Assembly (NCBI RefSeq): GCF_963675165.1
Contig: NC_087379.1
Coordinates: 815,001-879,000, forward strand
Reading direction: 5' to 3'
Length of the DNA stretch: 64,000 bases
From: Halichondria panicea
Taxonomy: Eukaryota; Porifera; Demospongiae; Suberitida; Halichondriidae
A model generated the notes under the pieces. It searched no databases and was not told the origin of the DNA. It saw only the letters and a list, made by a program, of their open reading frames with translations. The stretch's first letter is position 1; each line of letters begins with the position of its first letter. The position numbers and the translations under genes are program-made. Shown one piece after another: positions 41,901 through 51,128 of this stretch.

Positions 41901-44900
41901 TATTCATCTTGCCTATAGCGATGGACTGAGCTCCGGATGCTCCCGATTTTCACATTTCAACATTTTCAATTGCTATTTCTTTGGCATATTCAGCTACTCC
42001 AGTTCTGGAATTCAAGTTTTCGACAGCACTTTTACTAACAACAGGGCTGCAGTGTACTCCAGCACGATCGGCCCTGGTTCAATATCACACAGAAGAGGAA
42101 CAAAAACCAACAAACTGCAAAATGTGCTTATAATTTCTGCTGGTATGGAGTTCACTTGCGATGATGAGGACAAGCGACCAGCCATTGCAGATCATCCAAC
42201 CTCACATGATGGAATTCGCTCGAGAACTGGTGGGCATTTGGGTCTCATTATGCCCAACTTCCTGTCAGGGGGTGGTCACTTTCCCCAGACTGCATGGTGG
42301 ACAGTCATTTCATATCCAGCCATCGCAGGTCTCACTGAAATCGATCAAGTTACCTTTGCCAACTTCCACATGCGGTGTGGTACTAAACTAGACACTGTGA
42401 TGATGTCACATCCTGACTCAGACGACGCCAACCATCCCATACACTTGAGCAATATTGCATTTGTGAGTGACACGCGATTTAATTCTCCTGTCAACGCTGA
42501 CGGCAAGTTGTTTGTAAGGATGCCTAATATCGGTAGAGTTAACCCGTCTGATTGTGTGGATATGGATTGTGATGGTTTCAAACAAGTGCTCATCAAAGAT
42601 ATCGGAGGCACTTTCACAGAAACGAATTCTGATCGAAGTATTATTTCATTTGCTGAGTTTGAGTGGGACGGAAACATGAACAGAGGAGTGGGTGATTTCC
42701 GTATCCCCAAGACAATGCTAACTCGACCGGACGGATCAAGAATTCCAGTGGACGATATTTACCCCAGACAAGGAATTCCTCGCAGTTTAACGAGCATTGA
42801 TGACACACAAACTTGCGAATTCAACTCAGTTTGGAATATGTACGTGTGTCGCGATATTGAGCATATTATGCTGGTACTAGAAAGTCTAGACGCAGACACT
42901 GAAGTTAGGAGGCTCTCTCCCATTGGAATCGGCGCTAACGGCTATATCAACCTGATCAATGGGCCGCAAGATCACGGATGGTGTGGAGGGTACACTTGTC
43001 AGGAGAGAATCTCTACCTTCTTCTCAATAGTAGCCACTGGACTGCACTATACAATTGCTCTGACTAGTACCAATCCTCAGGACTTTGCACTGTACATGTT
43101 AAATGCTAGAGAGGACCAGTCGATTGTGACGTGCCTCATTTACACTAACCCACAACGTCTTGACGTGTACCATAATGGAGATTATGTGGTGCCTAAAAAT
43201 GCAGAAATAATGGAAGATGGCAATCTACGTTATCTTGAAGCGACTTCTTCTAGTCAATTCGTGCCACTAGTAACAGATCCTGCTGGCTCTAACTATTACG
43301 ATCGTAACACCAAACAGCTTTGTATCACGCTCAAGGGTGATGGCACGTACAGTATTGATACCACACCTGTCATTGTACTCTCAATCAACGTGCAAGTAAC
43401 AGTGGACACTTTCTTTGATGATGCAACCATTGTACGAAATATTGCTTTACTGTTAGGTATCCCTGCCAACAGGATAAGAGTCGTCAGTGCTACTAGGGAA
43501 ACGTCTCGAAGAAAGAGACAACAAGACATGGGCATAGTAGACACGGCAATTGAAATTGAAATTGGTGATCCACCGCAAACTATGATTGTAGAAGAAACGC
43601 CCACGCAGTCTGTCAATATGACTGGTACTGGAATGAACATGACTGATTCTGGAACCGGACCGAATTCTACATTATCAATCCAAGATTTAGTAGATCTCTC
43701 AGAGCAAGTGGTAAACATCGTACAAACTGGAGAGATTATAACAGCACTAAACGTATCCGCTAACCTCACTGGTGCAACCATCAATGAACCTGAGGCCCCA
43801 CCTGTCGATGAAACGGGTGGAGTTAGAGCCACACCCAGCACTGGTGGTCCGCAACCTGAAGAGTTCATAAACTCCACAGAGGATGAGCCGATGACATTCT
43901 CTGATATCCAGAGAATAGAAGATGAAGCTGAACAGAATGAAACAGTGGATGCCGTCTTCTCCATACCCACTTCTCTTCAGATCGTTTCCGAGCCCGGTAA
44001 TGGAGCTAATGTTGTGGAGGGCGTGCGTGTGGGTGGCTATGCCCCAACGGTGAGGATGCTTGATAATAATGGACAGGTGGTGGTCAATCTAGGCCTGCAA
44101 ATACCCTGGGTGCTCACAATTGAAATGATTTCTGGACCAGATTTTGCTTTTATTGTTGAATACAATGCTAACTTCACTCTTGGTGTAGCCACATTCGCAG
44201 ACCTCATATTCAGCCACCCTGGAGAGTATGTGTTATCCTACAGAGTCAGTTATCCGGACACCGCCAATTTTGGAATATCGTCCTCTCAGAGTATCAGTGT
44301 ACAACGTAGACAACTTGGCCTGGTGGTCAACCAGCAACCCCTACTCGGTAACACCACCTTTATTCTCTACCCCTATCCCAGTGTGAGCCTTGTGGACATG
44401 AGCAGTGGCAGTGTTGTCGAGGAGAGAGGATGGAGGAACAACAATTGGACTGTCGTTGCTAGTGTCAGAACAGATGCCGATCGTGGCAAAGAAGTCGGGA
44501 GATATGAAGAAACCATCGAAGGAACTTACGCTGTTTTCAGAGACATTGAGATAAAATCTGCCGGCGATTACGTGCTTTTGTTTGAAGCATATGCCGAACC
44601 TGCAGAAGCGGATCTAAGGTCGACAACTGTATACTCTGACCTCTTCACTATTACCCAGCGTCAAATCACAAAGTTAGATATCACTTATGATGTAGATTTC
44701 AACACGACCATTGGAGATCAAAGAGATGCATTCATCACTGCATTCCTGGTCAAATTCCGATCTTCCTATCCTCAAGTTGAGATTATTAACGTGACCCTCA
44801 CAGAAGGTAGCATCATTGTTGGTGTCACAGTAACAGCAGTGAACCCAGTACAACTATCCTCTCTTATCGCACACTCTACCGCAAGCTCTAATTTTGACAA

Positions 44901-46073
44901 TCTCCAGTTTATTTTCAACGGTACAACACTGACACCATTCAACGTGACTCAAGACCCAGCGTTCCCAGTGGTGATCCCAACACTACCACCGAGCATCCTT
45001 GAAGAGCACTTTGTACTCATACTAGCCATTGTGATACCTGGTGTGGTGCTCATTGTGTCATTCTTATTTATGCTGGTCGTCTGTTGCTGTGTGTGTCATC
45101 ACAAGAAGAACAGGAAATCACTTAAACTTGAGGTGAGTACATGTATATAATTATTAAGAATGTGGCCTTGACTGGTATGCTTACATTGGAATTGTTGCCA
45201 TAATTGTAGCTGTTGCGTAAGTGAAAATAATAAGTGATTATAGTGGAACAGTAATTATGCTGTGTGCTAACTACATGTACGTATGTCCACTATCGTAATA
45301 TTATTCCTTATGCTGAGTAGAGCAACCAACTAATCTCAACTGTCCCCTCCTCCCCACACGTACACAGAACAAGGTGTCCTCACATGATTCAGAGGAAAAA
45401 TACGTATCCAATAACCGCCCACCTTCCCCCGGCTCTGTCACTGACTACTATCTCCTCCCAGACAGAAATGGAAAAGATGTCGACACCCAATCCTTCGAAT
45501 CCCACGAGCTCAACTCTCTGGCCTCCACTCCAGTTAGTCAGAGGAAGACAAACGTCCTAGTCTCTGAGAGTGTGGATGTCAAAGTCAGAGCAAAATCTAT
45601 CAAGACTCCGGACGTGTTCTTTGCCAATCCCAGTGCCGAGGAGGCACTAAAGGATGAGAAGTTGGAGACACTAGATACCAATTTTGATGAAGTGGTTCAT
45701 TTACCAACCACCAGCCAAAATATCTACTCCACCAATACCAGCGGCAGTACCAACAACAATACTGGTAAGTTAATTTTTCGTAAATCTCTCCTTTGATTGG
45801 CCGAATGCATGTACCTCTACAGTACCTTTGAAAGCTGTTCGTATGAATAGTGCAATGTAGCTACTACATGTATATATCCTCTTACTGTATAGCGTGCTGA
45901 ACTAACCCCCCCCCCCCCACACACACACAGTAGCATATGAGAGCAGGACTCCCTCTGCTGCCACTGTTGCCCACAGCCTGCTCCCACCTCCCTCAGCCAC
46001 GCCCTCACAGTCCTCTGAGAGTACAAAGGTCAAGAAGTACGAGAGCATGAAGGTGGAAGACATTGAGAACTAA
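26050..46073 (+). CDS. PKHD1L1: Fibrocystin-L (PKHD1L1)-like receptor with N-terminal CAP domain
   Basis: 21 exons, phases all fit: 26050-26193, 26327-26512, 26674-26947, 27167-27235, 27967-28035, 28152-28272, 28395-28512, 28788-28999, 29717-29907, 30098-30214, 30288-30389, 30463-30989, 31218-31958, 32174-32313, 32550-32734, 33039-33307, 33388-33735, 34030-35473, 35759-45132, 45368-45764, 45931-46073; 5056 residues (human PKHD1L1 about 4240). Order: signal peptide; CAP-like domain (about 20-200); Thr/Pro linker; three IPT/TIG domains; PA14 (about 535-710); a PKHD-specific region; about four IPT (1272-1753); cupredoxin-like segment; about seven IPT; G8 (about 2545-2660) with parallel beta-helix; second G8 (about 3394-3515) with beta-helix; SEA-like segments; one transmembrane helix (about 4836-4866); 190-residue tail. 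IPT starts show the P..G...GG..(I/V)T(I/L).G.GF pattern. Family role: large surface or ciliary receptor. Confidence 0.92.
30463..30989 (+). other. PA14 domain exon of the PKHD1L1-like gene
   Basis: A single exon encodes GWQRELWTDGG, HRFTGFFVPPVTSLYTFGIR, SDDASAFYLSN and the GGKYYYFKMVGNQGTGPWE stretch, the standard PA14 strand order with the SDD loop. Vertebrate fibrocystin-L has PA14 at the same place, after the first IPT domains. Confidence 0.88.
36134..36145 (+). other. Candidate furin site RRKR in the ectodomain
   Basis: The protein reads TTDRRKRAAAC between the cupredoxin-like segment and the next IPT domain (residue about 1878). R-x-K/R-R is the proprotein-convertase consensus. Cleavage is inferred. 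Confidence 0.55.
38134..38480 (+). other. First G8 domain
   Basis: W...FTW.GGIIPEAGD.VEIP.GQ.L.LD followed by LGYIVIRGGTLIFD and the glycine-rich ..GGIITGGGVFQVGTEDEPY. Eight conserved glycines and beta strands identify G8, the domain shared by PKHD1, PKHD1L1, TMEM2 and CEMIP. A right-handed beta-helix region (39000-39800) follows. Confidence 0.9.
40680..41050 (+). other. Second G8 domain
   Basis: DVRMWSNSSIWPNN..P.EGEDVFIDGS, then LGKLIINGGFELDD, ADFIIVDGGRFAIGYPD and a TVMLHGG strand. It follows a Pro-rich linker near 40603-40670 (PPPPPTQAPLP-type). A second beta-helix follows to about 42700, as in fibrocystin-L. Confidence 0.88.
43507..43518 (+). other. Second candidate furin site in a SEA-like segment
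   Basis: The sequence SRRKRQQD (residue about 4336) follows a short alpha/beta segment (VQVTVDTFFDD...VRNIALLLG). Fibrocystin is known to be cleaved by a proprotein convertase in its membrane-proximal ectodomain, so this is the better-supported of the two sites. Cleavage itself is inferred. Confidence 0.65.
45003..45132 (+). other. Transmembrane helix with Cys/Lys juxtamembrane motif
   Basis: A hydrophobic helix (VLILAIVIPGVVLIVSF onward) ends in VVCCCVCHHKKNRKSLK. A cysteine cluster followed by a basic Lys/Arg stretch is the layout of the ciliary-targeting, palmitoylated signal described for mammalian fibrocystin. A ciliary role here is inference. Confidence 0.6.
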
Positions 46074-46527
46074 ATCACTGACACTTGCAAAAAAAAACAT
46101 TAGTAGTGTACTCTATTTATTCTTGTATGAAAGAGCAATGTTTTTTTGTCGTAGCGATTATCTTAGAATCTGATAATCTAATGTCTATGTATTATTAATT
46201 TTGTGTAAAATTTAATTAGCTGCATGTATCTGTGTGCAAGACTCCTAAGCAGTTCGACTGATACTATATAAATTATAAATTGTACAGCTATAGCTATAAT
46301 ATTTATTATACATGTGTACGCGTGTTTTTCAACACACTCAAGATCAATTCAACGTACTCTAGTCCAACCTTTTATTATCATAATTAATAATAATAATTAA
46401 TGGTATAATTATAAGAAACTTTTTTTTGAAACATTCGCAAGAAAATTGTAAAAATAAAACTACTAAGTGATTGTGAAGGAGAGATTGAGTGAGGTCGGTC
46501 CGAATTAAGTGATTCAACAAAAGTGTT
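46074..46527. other. Convergent 3' spacer, PKHD1L1-like / Bcl-2
   Basis: AT-rich, about 450 bp. AATAAA at 46454 (+) and TTTATT sequences near 46114 and 46300 (AATAAA on the minus strand) are candidate poly(A) signals for the two converging genes. No gene is seen. Confidence 0.5.
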
Positions 46528-47262
46528 CTATTTGAATGTGAGAGCTCCTACTAGGGCAACTCCAAAGCTGATTGCAGCAACTGTGAGCCAGGCAGTAGGG
46601 CGGCGGTTCTCAGCTCTCTGGTTTTCAGTTCTCTCTTTGGCTTTCTCAGAGGCATCAATACTCACTGCTCCCTTGATGGCACCCTGGATGTAGAGAAATA
46701 AAAGTCAATAAAAAATAAATAAAACATGCAGTGAAATACTGTAGTCAAAATAATACTTAATCTACACATGCATACAACAATCTCTTACCCAACCGCCATG
46801 CTCGAGAATCCACTGAGTGAAGTCGTGAAGAAATGTCGTCTGCCATCCAACGATACTGTCTATCAAGGGAGTCTTGTTCTCTTCATACAATCGTTTCGCT
46901 AGTACGCTCGTGAAGAAGAGCAGCACTGCAATCTTGCCCCACTTGATGTCGTCTACCATGAGCCTGGAACAAGAGTCTTGATATTCAGCATAGAGTTGTT
47001 GGTGAGATATGTCCAGCGTCTTCACTCTGCCCTCAATTTCTTGTTGATGCTTCAGTTTCAGGTCTGTACAGCAAGTTTCCAACGTCGAAATCGCATCTTT
47101 AAAACCTTTATCCTTCTCAAGGAGACCCCTCATAAGCTTGGCGTGGCTGTAGTTGCATTTCAGTTGTATCCCGTCTCTCTTCAGCATAAAATCCACAAGG
47201 TGATGGCTGATGGCACTGCTTTGGGTTTTGATTTGGTGAAGGTCAGCTCTTGAATGGGCCAT
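46528..47262 (-). CDS. Bcl-2 family protein with BH1, BH2 and membrane tail
   Basis: Two exons, 47262-46789 and 46683-46528, give 209 residues. BH1 is seen as VDDIKWGKIAVLLFFTSVLA (the (N/D)WG+I.(A/V)L..F pattern). BH2 is FLHDFTQWILEHGGW, and the intron falls directly after the GGW, the position where vertebrate Bcl-2 genes carry their conserved intron. A C-terminal hydrophobic helix (WLTVAAISFGVALVGAL) ends in FK, a tail anchor for mitochondria or ER. Presence of BH1/BH2 and the tail fits a multidomain member (survival or Bax-type); I cannot say which. The frame stays open upstream to 47547, but the TATA box at 47371-47380 puts the transcription start near 47345, so MAHSRADL at 47262 is the better start. 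Confidence 0.88.
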
Positions 47263-47370
47263 AGTTGAAGGAGACTTGAGTGGAGACTGGAGATAGTGGA
47301 GGATCGAGTTGATTGGAGCGGAAGTTGGTTGGTCGGGATAACATTGATACACACTAATACAAAGAGCCCT

Positions 47371-47380
47371 CCTTATATAG
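47371..47380 (-). promoter_or_regulatory. TATA box of the Bcl-2 gene
   Basis: Minus-strand CTATATAAGG lies about 110 bp upstream of the start codon. It is the clearest core promoter element seen in the window; most other genes here have none. Confidence 0.7.
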
Positions 47381-47521
47381 TACACCCATAACCCAAGAAT
47401 TTGTGGTTTTCTCAACATGCGTCCGGTGCTCTCTGATTGGCTGCTCCAATAAATTGAAATATGAATATAATTAAATCTACCATTAAGGAATGTGCTTGAA
47501 ATTGCTTTTGCAACAGCTCTG

Positions 47522-47532
47522 TGCGCATGCGC
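47522..47532. promoter_or_regulatory. NRF1-like palindrome upstream of Bcl-2
   Basis: TGCGCATGCGC is a perfect NRF1-type core about 145 bp upstream of the TATA box. The same sequence type occurs inside the mobile element near 59326, so chance or a repeat origin is possible. Confidence 0.5.
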
Positions 47533-47596
47533 TTTAATTGCATGCAAAATAAAATTGTTTTTTTTACAAACACAAATTATTACTGCAAGACTCCTT

Positions 47597-48190
47597 TCAA
47601 TAATTTAAAAACCGAAGCAAAAATGATAAATATGCTTTCATACAAAATGTTATATTGTCCCTAACAGTTTGTGGTGACTCTTTTCTGACCAGTGCTCTCA
47701 TGTATCTCCTGTGAGGGTGGGGTATTGTAATCATGGTGACTTTATTAATCACTTACTCACTGTACTTGGTATCGTCTAGCCTCCTTCACTGGCCTCACTC
47801 TCACACATTTACTCACTCACTTGTACTTCTTGTACTTGGCATTGTCTAGCAGTGCTGTCCTTCTTTCCTTTCCTCCTTGTACTCCGCAGCATAGGTTTAT
47901 ACTGTATCACCACTACCAGAACAGAAATTAATGCTTGAAATATAAACACTTGGGAGTAGACCAACCTACTCCCCTCAACTTCAATTGTAAACAAAAGGTA
48001 AACAAAAGTTCCTATCAAAATAATCTACTAGTTACATTATCAACTCACAGAATGTTGCATGAGGTCACCTCCACAATTATCCGTAGCAGTCTCTTCATCG
48101 TTCTTTATTTCCTCCCTTGAGTCTGTCTCTGACCCTCCTTCAACAACCCCTTCTCCACTGCCAGCTCCTCAGCCTTACCACGATATCTGG
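47597..48190 (-). pseudogene. DNAJC25: Frame-broken 3' part of the DNAJC25 homologue
   Basis: Read on the minus strand, three blocks resemble the C-terminal half of DNAJC25 but do not join in one frame. Block 1 (about 48190-48060) gives VPRYRGKAEELAVEKGLLKE, then must shift frame to read SREEIKNDEETATDN. Block 2 (about 47885-47812) gives YAAEYKEERKE, then must shift to LLDNAKYKKYK. Block 3 (about 47724-47597) gives RYMRALVRKE and stops. The long conserved middle of the protein (membrane-associated segment and the basic GKEYGEEE region of vertebrates) is not visible. The 5' exons cannot be joined to block 1 in the right phase by a good splice pair. It is either decay of this copy or local sequence error; long neighbouring genes are error-free, which favours decay. 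Confidence 0.55.
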
Positions 48191-48556
48191 GGACATAAAT
48201 AACTACATGTCTACAGAGGATTTTATATGCTACTTAAATACAGCCACTGTGAACACCTCATTCACACACTGTGGGTATGTGGTTACTTGTCGTTGATATA
48301 AAAATGTGTATCAATCAATCTGAAGTCTTCTGTATGGGCTTAAAAAGATCCCTGATTCTGAAAAAGCACCACTTATATATAATTATAGATAGCCAACGCT
48401 TTTTCCTAAAAATAGAAATGGACAATGTGGACTGGAAACTAATTGCTGATTTATACACACCGTATGGTAGCACACCAACAGCTACTAAATGCATCTTTTA
48501 GGTTCCTAACTTCAATAATGGCCTCTGTTTTGAGATGTCTTGCAAACTAGTCTGAC

Positions 48557-50973
48557 CTTGGCATTCTGAGAGAGCTGCAGTGATGGCTGTATTGTACGAG
48601 TGCCACCAGTCGAGGTACTGGACCAGAGAGATGACGCTGATGGCCACACCCACAACCACTCGGATGTCCACCTGGGAGGTCCCTCGACGATGGTCGTAGT
48701 GATAGTAGTGACGGTACACTTGCTCTGTGGGGGGGCAGTAACTTATTGTGTGAGTGTGTGTGGTGGGCGTACGATGTGAATGATGCTATTATAGCAACTA
48801 TTTACTTCCTAAGAATGCATCTCTCTATATAACAACTCATAACTATCCAATTAACAGGCAAACAGAGAACTGCCATTAGAGTAGCCATGGTAAAGTTATC
48901 CCAATTGCAGGGGAAGTGTCTCTAGTTACTAGTAGGTAGTGAGTAATAACTACCCCCTAGCCCTGTACCTACCAGGGTTCTCAAACATGTAGTCATAGTT
49001 TGCTCTCTCCTCCTCATCCTTCAGTATCTCGTAGGTCGTGCTGATGAGCTGGAACCTCTCCCTAGAGCCCTCAGCCTGGATAGACTCGCAAGCCACTCCC
49101 TTTTCTCTGATTGGACGGGGGCGGGAGAAAAGGGACTGGTGACTCTGGGACACATTTTGTGTCTCTACCAGAATTTGGGTAGAGATTATTCATTGATTTT
49201 TCCACGTGATCCAAAAATTGCGTGAGGTTAAGTAGAATTGCGTAGCCTGCAAAAGTGATCGCGGGCTTCTTAGCTACAGTTTAAGAATGGATGCTAGTGC
49301 TAGAAAAGAGAAGATGATGGAGTAATAACATCATCAGGCATTCAGCTAGGATATAGTCATCTAACTTCTAAGACACCAGCAGAGATTAGCTTGTTTTAGT
49401 TTTACGTGATGAGAACTGGCAGCCGAAAGTCATTGGTTGCCTAAAGCTTTTAATAACCTGTACAATACAAGACAGATAATGGCAGAGGGCAGCAGTTGAA
49501 TTGAGAGTAGTCAGACTTGTACAAGCTGTCTTAAATCGCTGCCACTCCTCGGTTCAAAGAAGGACTGCCAAGATTTCTACGTTCATCAGCTGTTCCATGC
49601 TAATCCACAAGTTGTGGCACAACAGACACTGGTACAAGGATCTATAAAATCAAAAGGCTGGCTAGATAGATCTGTATACTTGTCTTCTGTGTGTCTTTAG
49701 CTTTTGACGCATCAGAATAAATTGGATAATTTGCACGTGACATTAATATTTAATAGCATTCCTGATTTACACAAGCTGTAGCCCAGAGTCACCAGTCCCT
49801 TTTCTCCCGCCCCCGTCCAATCAGAGAAAAGGGAGTGGCTTGCGAGTCTACAGCCTGGAGTGGGAGTGAGGTATTAGGGGCACACAAAGAAATGGAGAGT
49901 ATAGTATTCATTTCATGAGGGGAGGGGGTACATACAATGTGTCTACACTGTGCAATTCACTTTACTATGGCACCATTACATTAGATAAAGTTACAAAGCA
50001 TTTTGTGATGGTTTGGGACTACTTGTATATCTCCTGAGACTAACCAACTCTCCCTCTGTTACCTTGTTCTTGTCAGGATGGTACTCCAGTGCCAGGTGTC
50101 GATAGGCTCTCCTCATCTCAGCCTATAACCAAGCCACAGTGTGTGAGCACAGTCAATAGCTCCACCACGTACTTACAGCTGTGACATCTTTGTCCACTTG
50201 AAGAACTGCATGTAGGGAACGAGAGTAATTATCAGCTAGTCAGGTGCAATTCTATTGGCCTAGATAATAGGTAGAAACAGCTCATACAGATAATTATACG
50301 TGACAGGCTCTAGGAAAACCAGACTATTGGAGCAGACTAAAATTTTGGTGATTAATGTACCAAGTGATAGAGCAGAGCATTGCCTACACAATGATAATGC
50401 TTAGTTTTCACATACCTAGTTTCATACCCGAGTTATGCGCGTTGGAAACTCGAAGCCGTAAAATGTAGTATTGAGAAAAACGGCTCTCAAAGATTGCTTA
50501 ATTAGGAAAAATAAGGTAATAGCGAAAGTTTGGACGAAGCGTTTCGATGGAAAGAGTTGGATTTAGAGCATCAGATTTTACAGAGAGGTAGTAGAAGGGC
50601 TGTTGATACTTATACATCAATAACATTTTATTTGAGATTTTATACTGTAGGCATAAATTTAGCTGTAGCTCAATACTAAATTTTGCTCCAATAGTCTGGT
50701 TTTCCCAGAGCCTGTCACATACTGATACACCTGTTTCTACAATCACAGCATCTCTAGTCAGCTCTAAAATGATTTAATTTACATGCATTGAACTAGCTAG
50801 CCAGATCTAATAATCCACAACTCCAACCACACACACTCTGTCAATAGTGAGTGTAGGGACTGACCGTCATAGCAGCTCTCTCTGCCACAGTAGAGTCCCT
50901 CCAGGAGACTAGCAGCACTGGAGAACAACGCTGACAGAGCACAGGACACTAGGAGAACAGTTAGTGTCTTCAT
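48557..50973 (-). CDS. DNAJC25: DNAJC25-like ER J-domain protein, 5' exons
   Basis: Exons 50973-50865, 50205-50177, 50122-50063, 49075-48973 and 48724-48557 fit in phase. A signal peptide (MKTLTVLLVSCALSALF) precedes LLEGLYCGRESCYDVLQVD, then the J domain with EMRRAYRHLALEYHPDKNK (HPD motif present), YEILKDEEERANYDYMFENP, RHYYHYDHRR and a hydrophobic helix followed by YLDWWHSYN, which mirrors the vertebrate SWWNSYN. Family role: membrane J protein that recruits Hsp70 at the ER. After 48557 the donor GTCAGA is weak; reading on gives a stop at about 48498 after ISKQRPLLK. An ATG at 51024 would extend the N-terminus by 17 residues. A 770-bp element interrupts the third intron exactly at the acceptor. 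Confidence 0.8.
49081..49850. mobile_element. Non-autonomous element, perfect 69-bp inverted repeats, 9-bp TSD
   Basis: The ends 49081-49149 and 49782-49850 are perfect reverse complements for 69 bp, starting TAGACTCGCAAGCC. Both sides carry the direct repeat CAGCCTGGA (49072-49080 and 49851-49859). A 9-bp target duplication with long inverted repeats is the Mutator (MULE) hallmark. The 630-bp interior encodes nothing. The perfect ends indicate a recent insertion. The duplicated target contains the DNAJC25 splice acceptor (minus strand TCCAG|GCTG), so two copies of the acceptor now exist. Confidence 0.93.
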
Positions 50974-51128
50974 CAGGAGAACTGTCCATGAGCTGGAAGA
51001 GGGTCGTTTATGCTGACATTGCAATAGTCTATAAGGGGGAGGGGCTGGTTACACTATTTCATGTTCGCTCAAGAAACACTTATTTCAACATTAACTTTGA
51101 GCCATACAAAAACATTATTATACAATAA

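Larger units (their letters stand above)
35759..45132 (+). other. Giant 9374-nt coding exon (exon 19)
   Basis: An acceptor after a (CT)n tract at 35758 and a donor AG|GTGAGT at 45132/45133 bound one open exon of about 3125 codons without a stop. It holds the cupredoxin-like segment, about seven IPT, both G8 domains, both beta-helix regions, the SEA-like segments and the transmembrane helix. The exons on either side are of ordinary size. Confidence 0.95.

Noticed and set aside
43296-43970. 224-codon minus-strand open frame opposite the PKHD1L1-like giant exon
   Set aside because: It is an antisense shadow of a long coding exon and shows no recognisable motif.
47263-47547. In-frame 95-codon upstream extension of the Bcl-2 protein
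   Set aside because: A TATA box lies inside it and the extra residues have no similarity to Bcl-2 proteins; it is promoter and 5' UTR.
49076-49153. Open frame giving DNAJC25 an N-terminal MSQSHQSLFSRPRP start
   Set aside because: These codons lie in the inverted repeat of the mobile element; the J domain is encoded by upstream exons.
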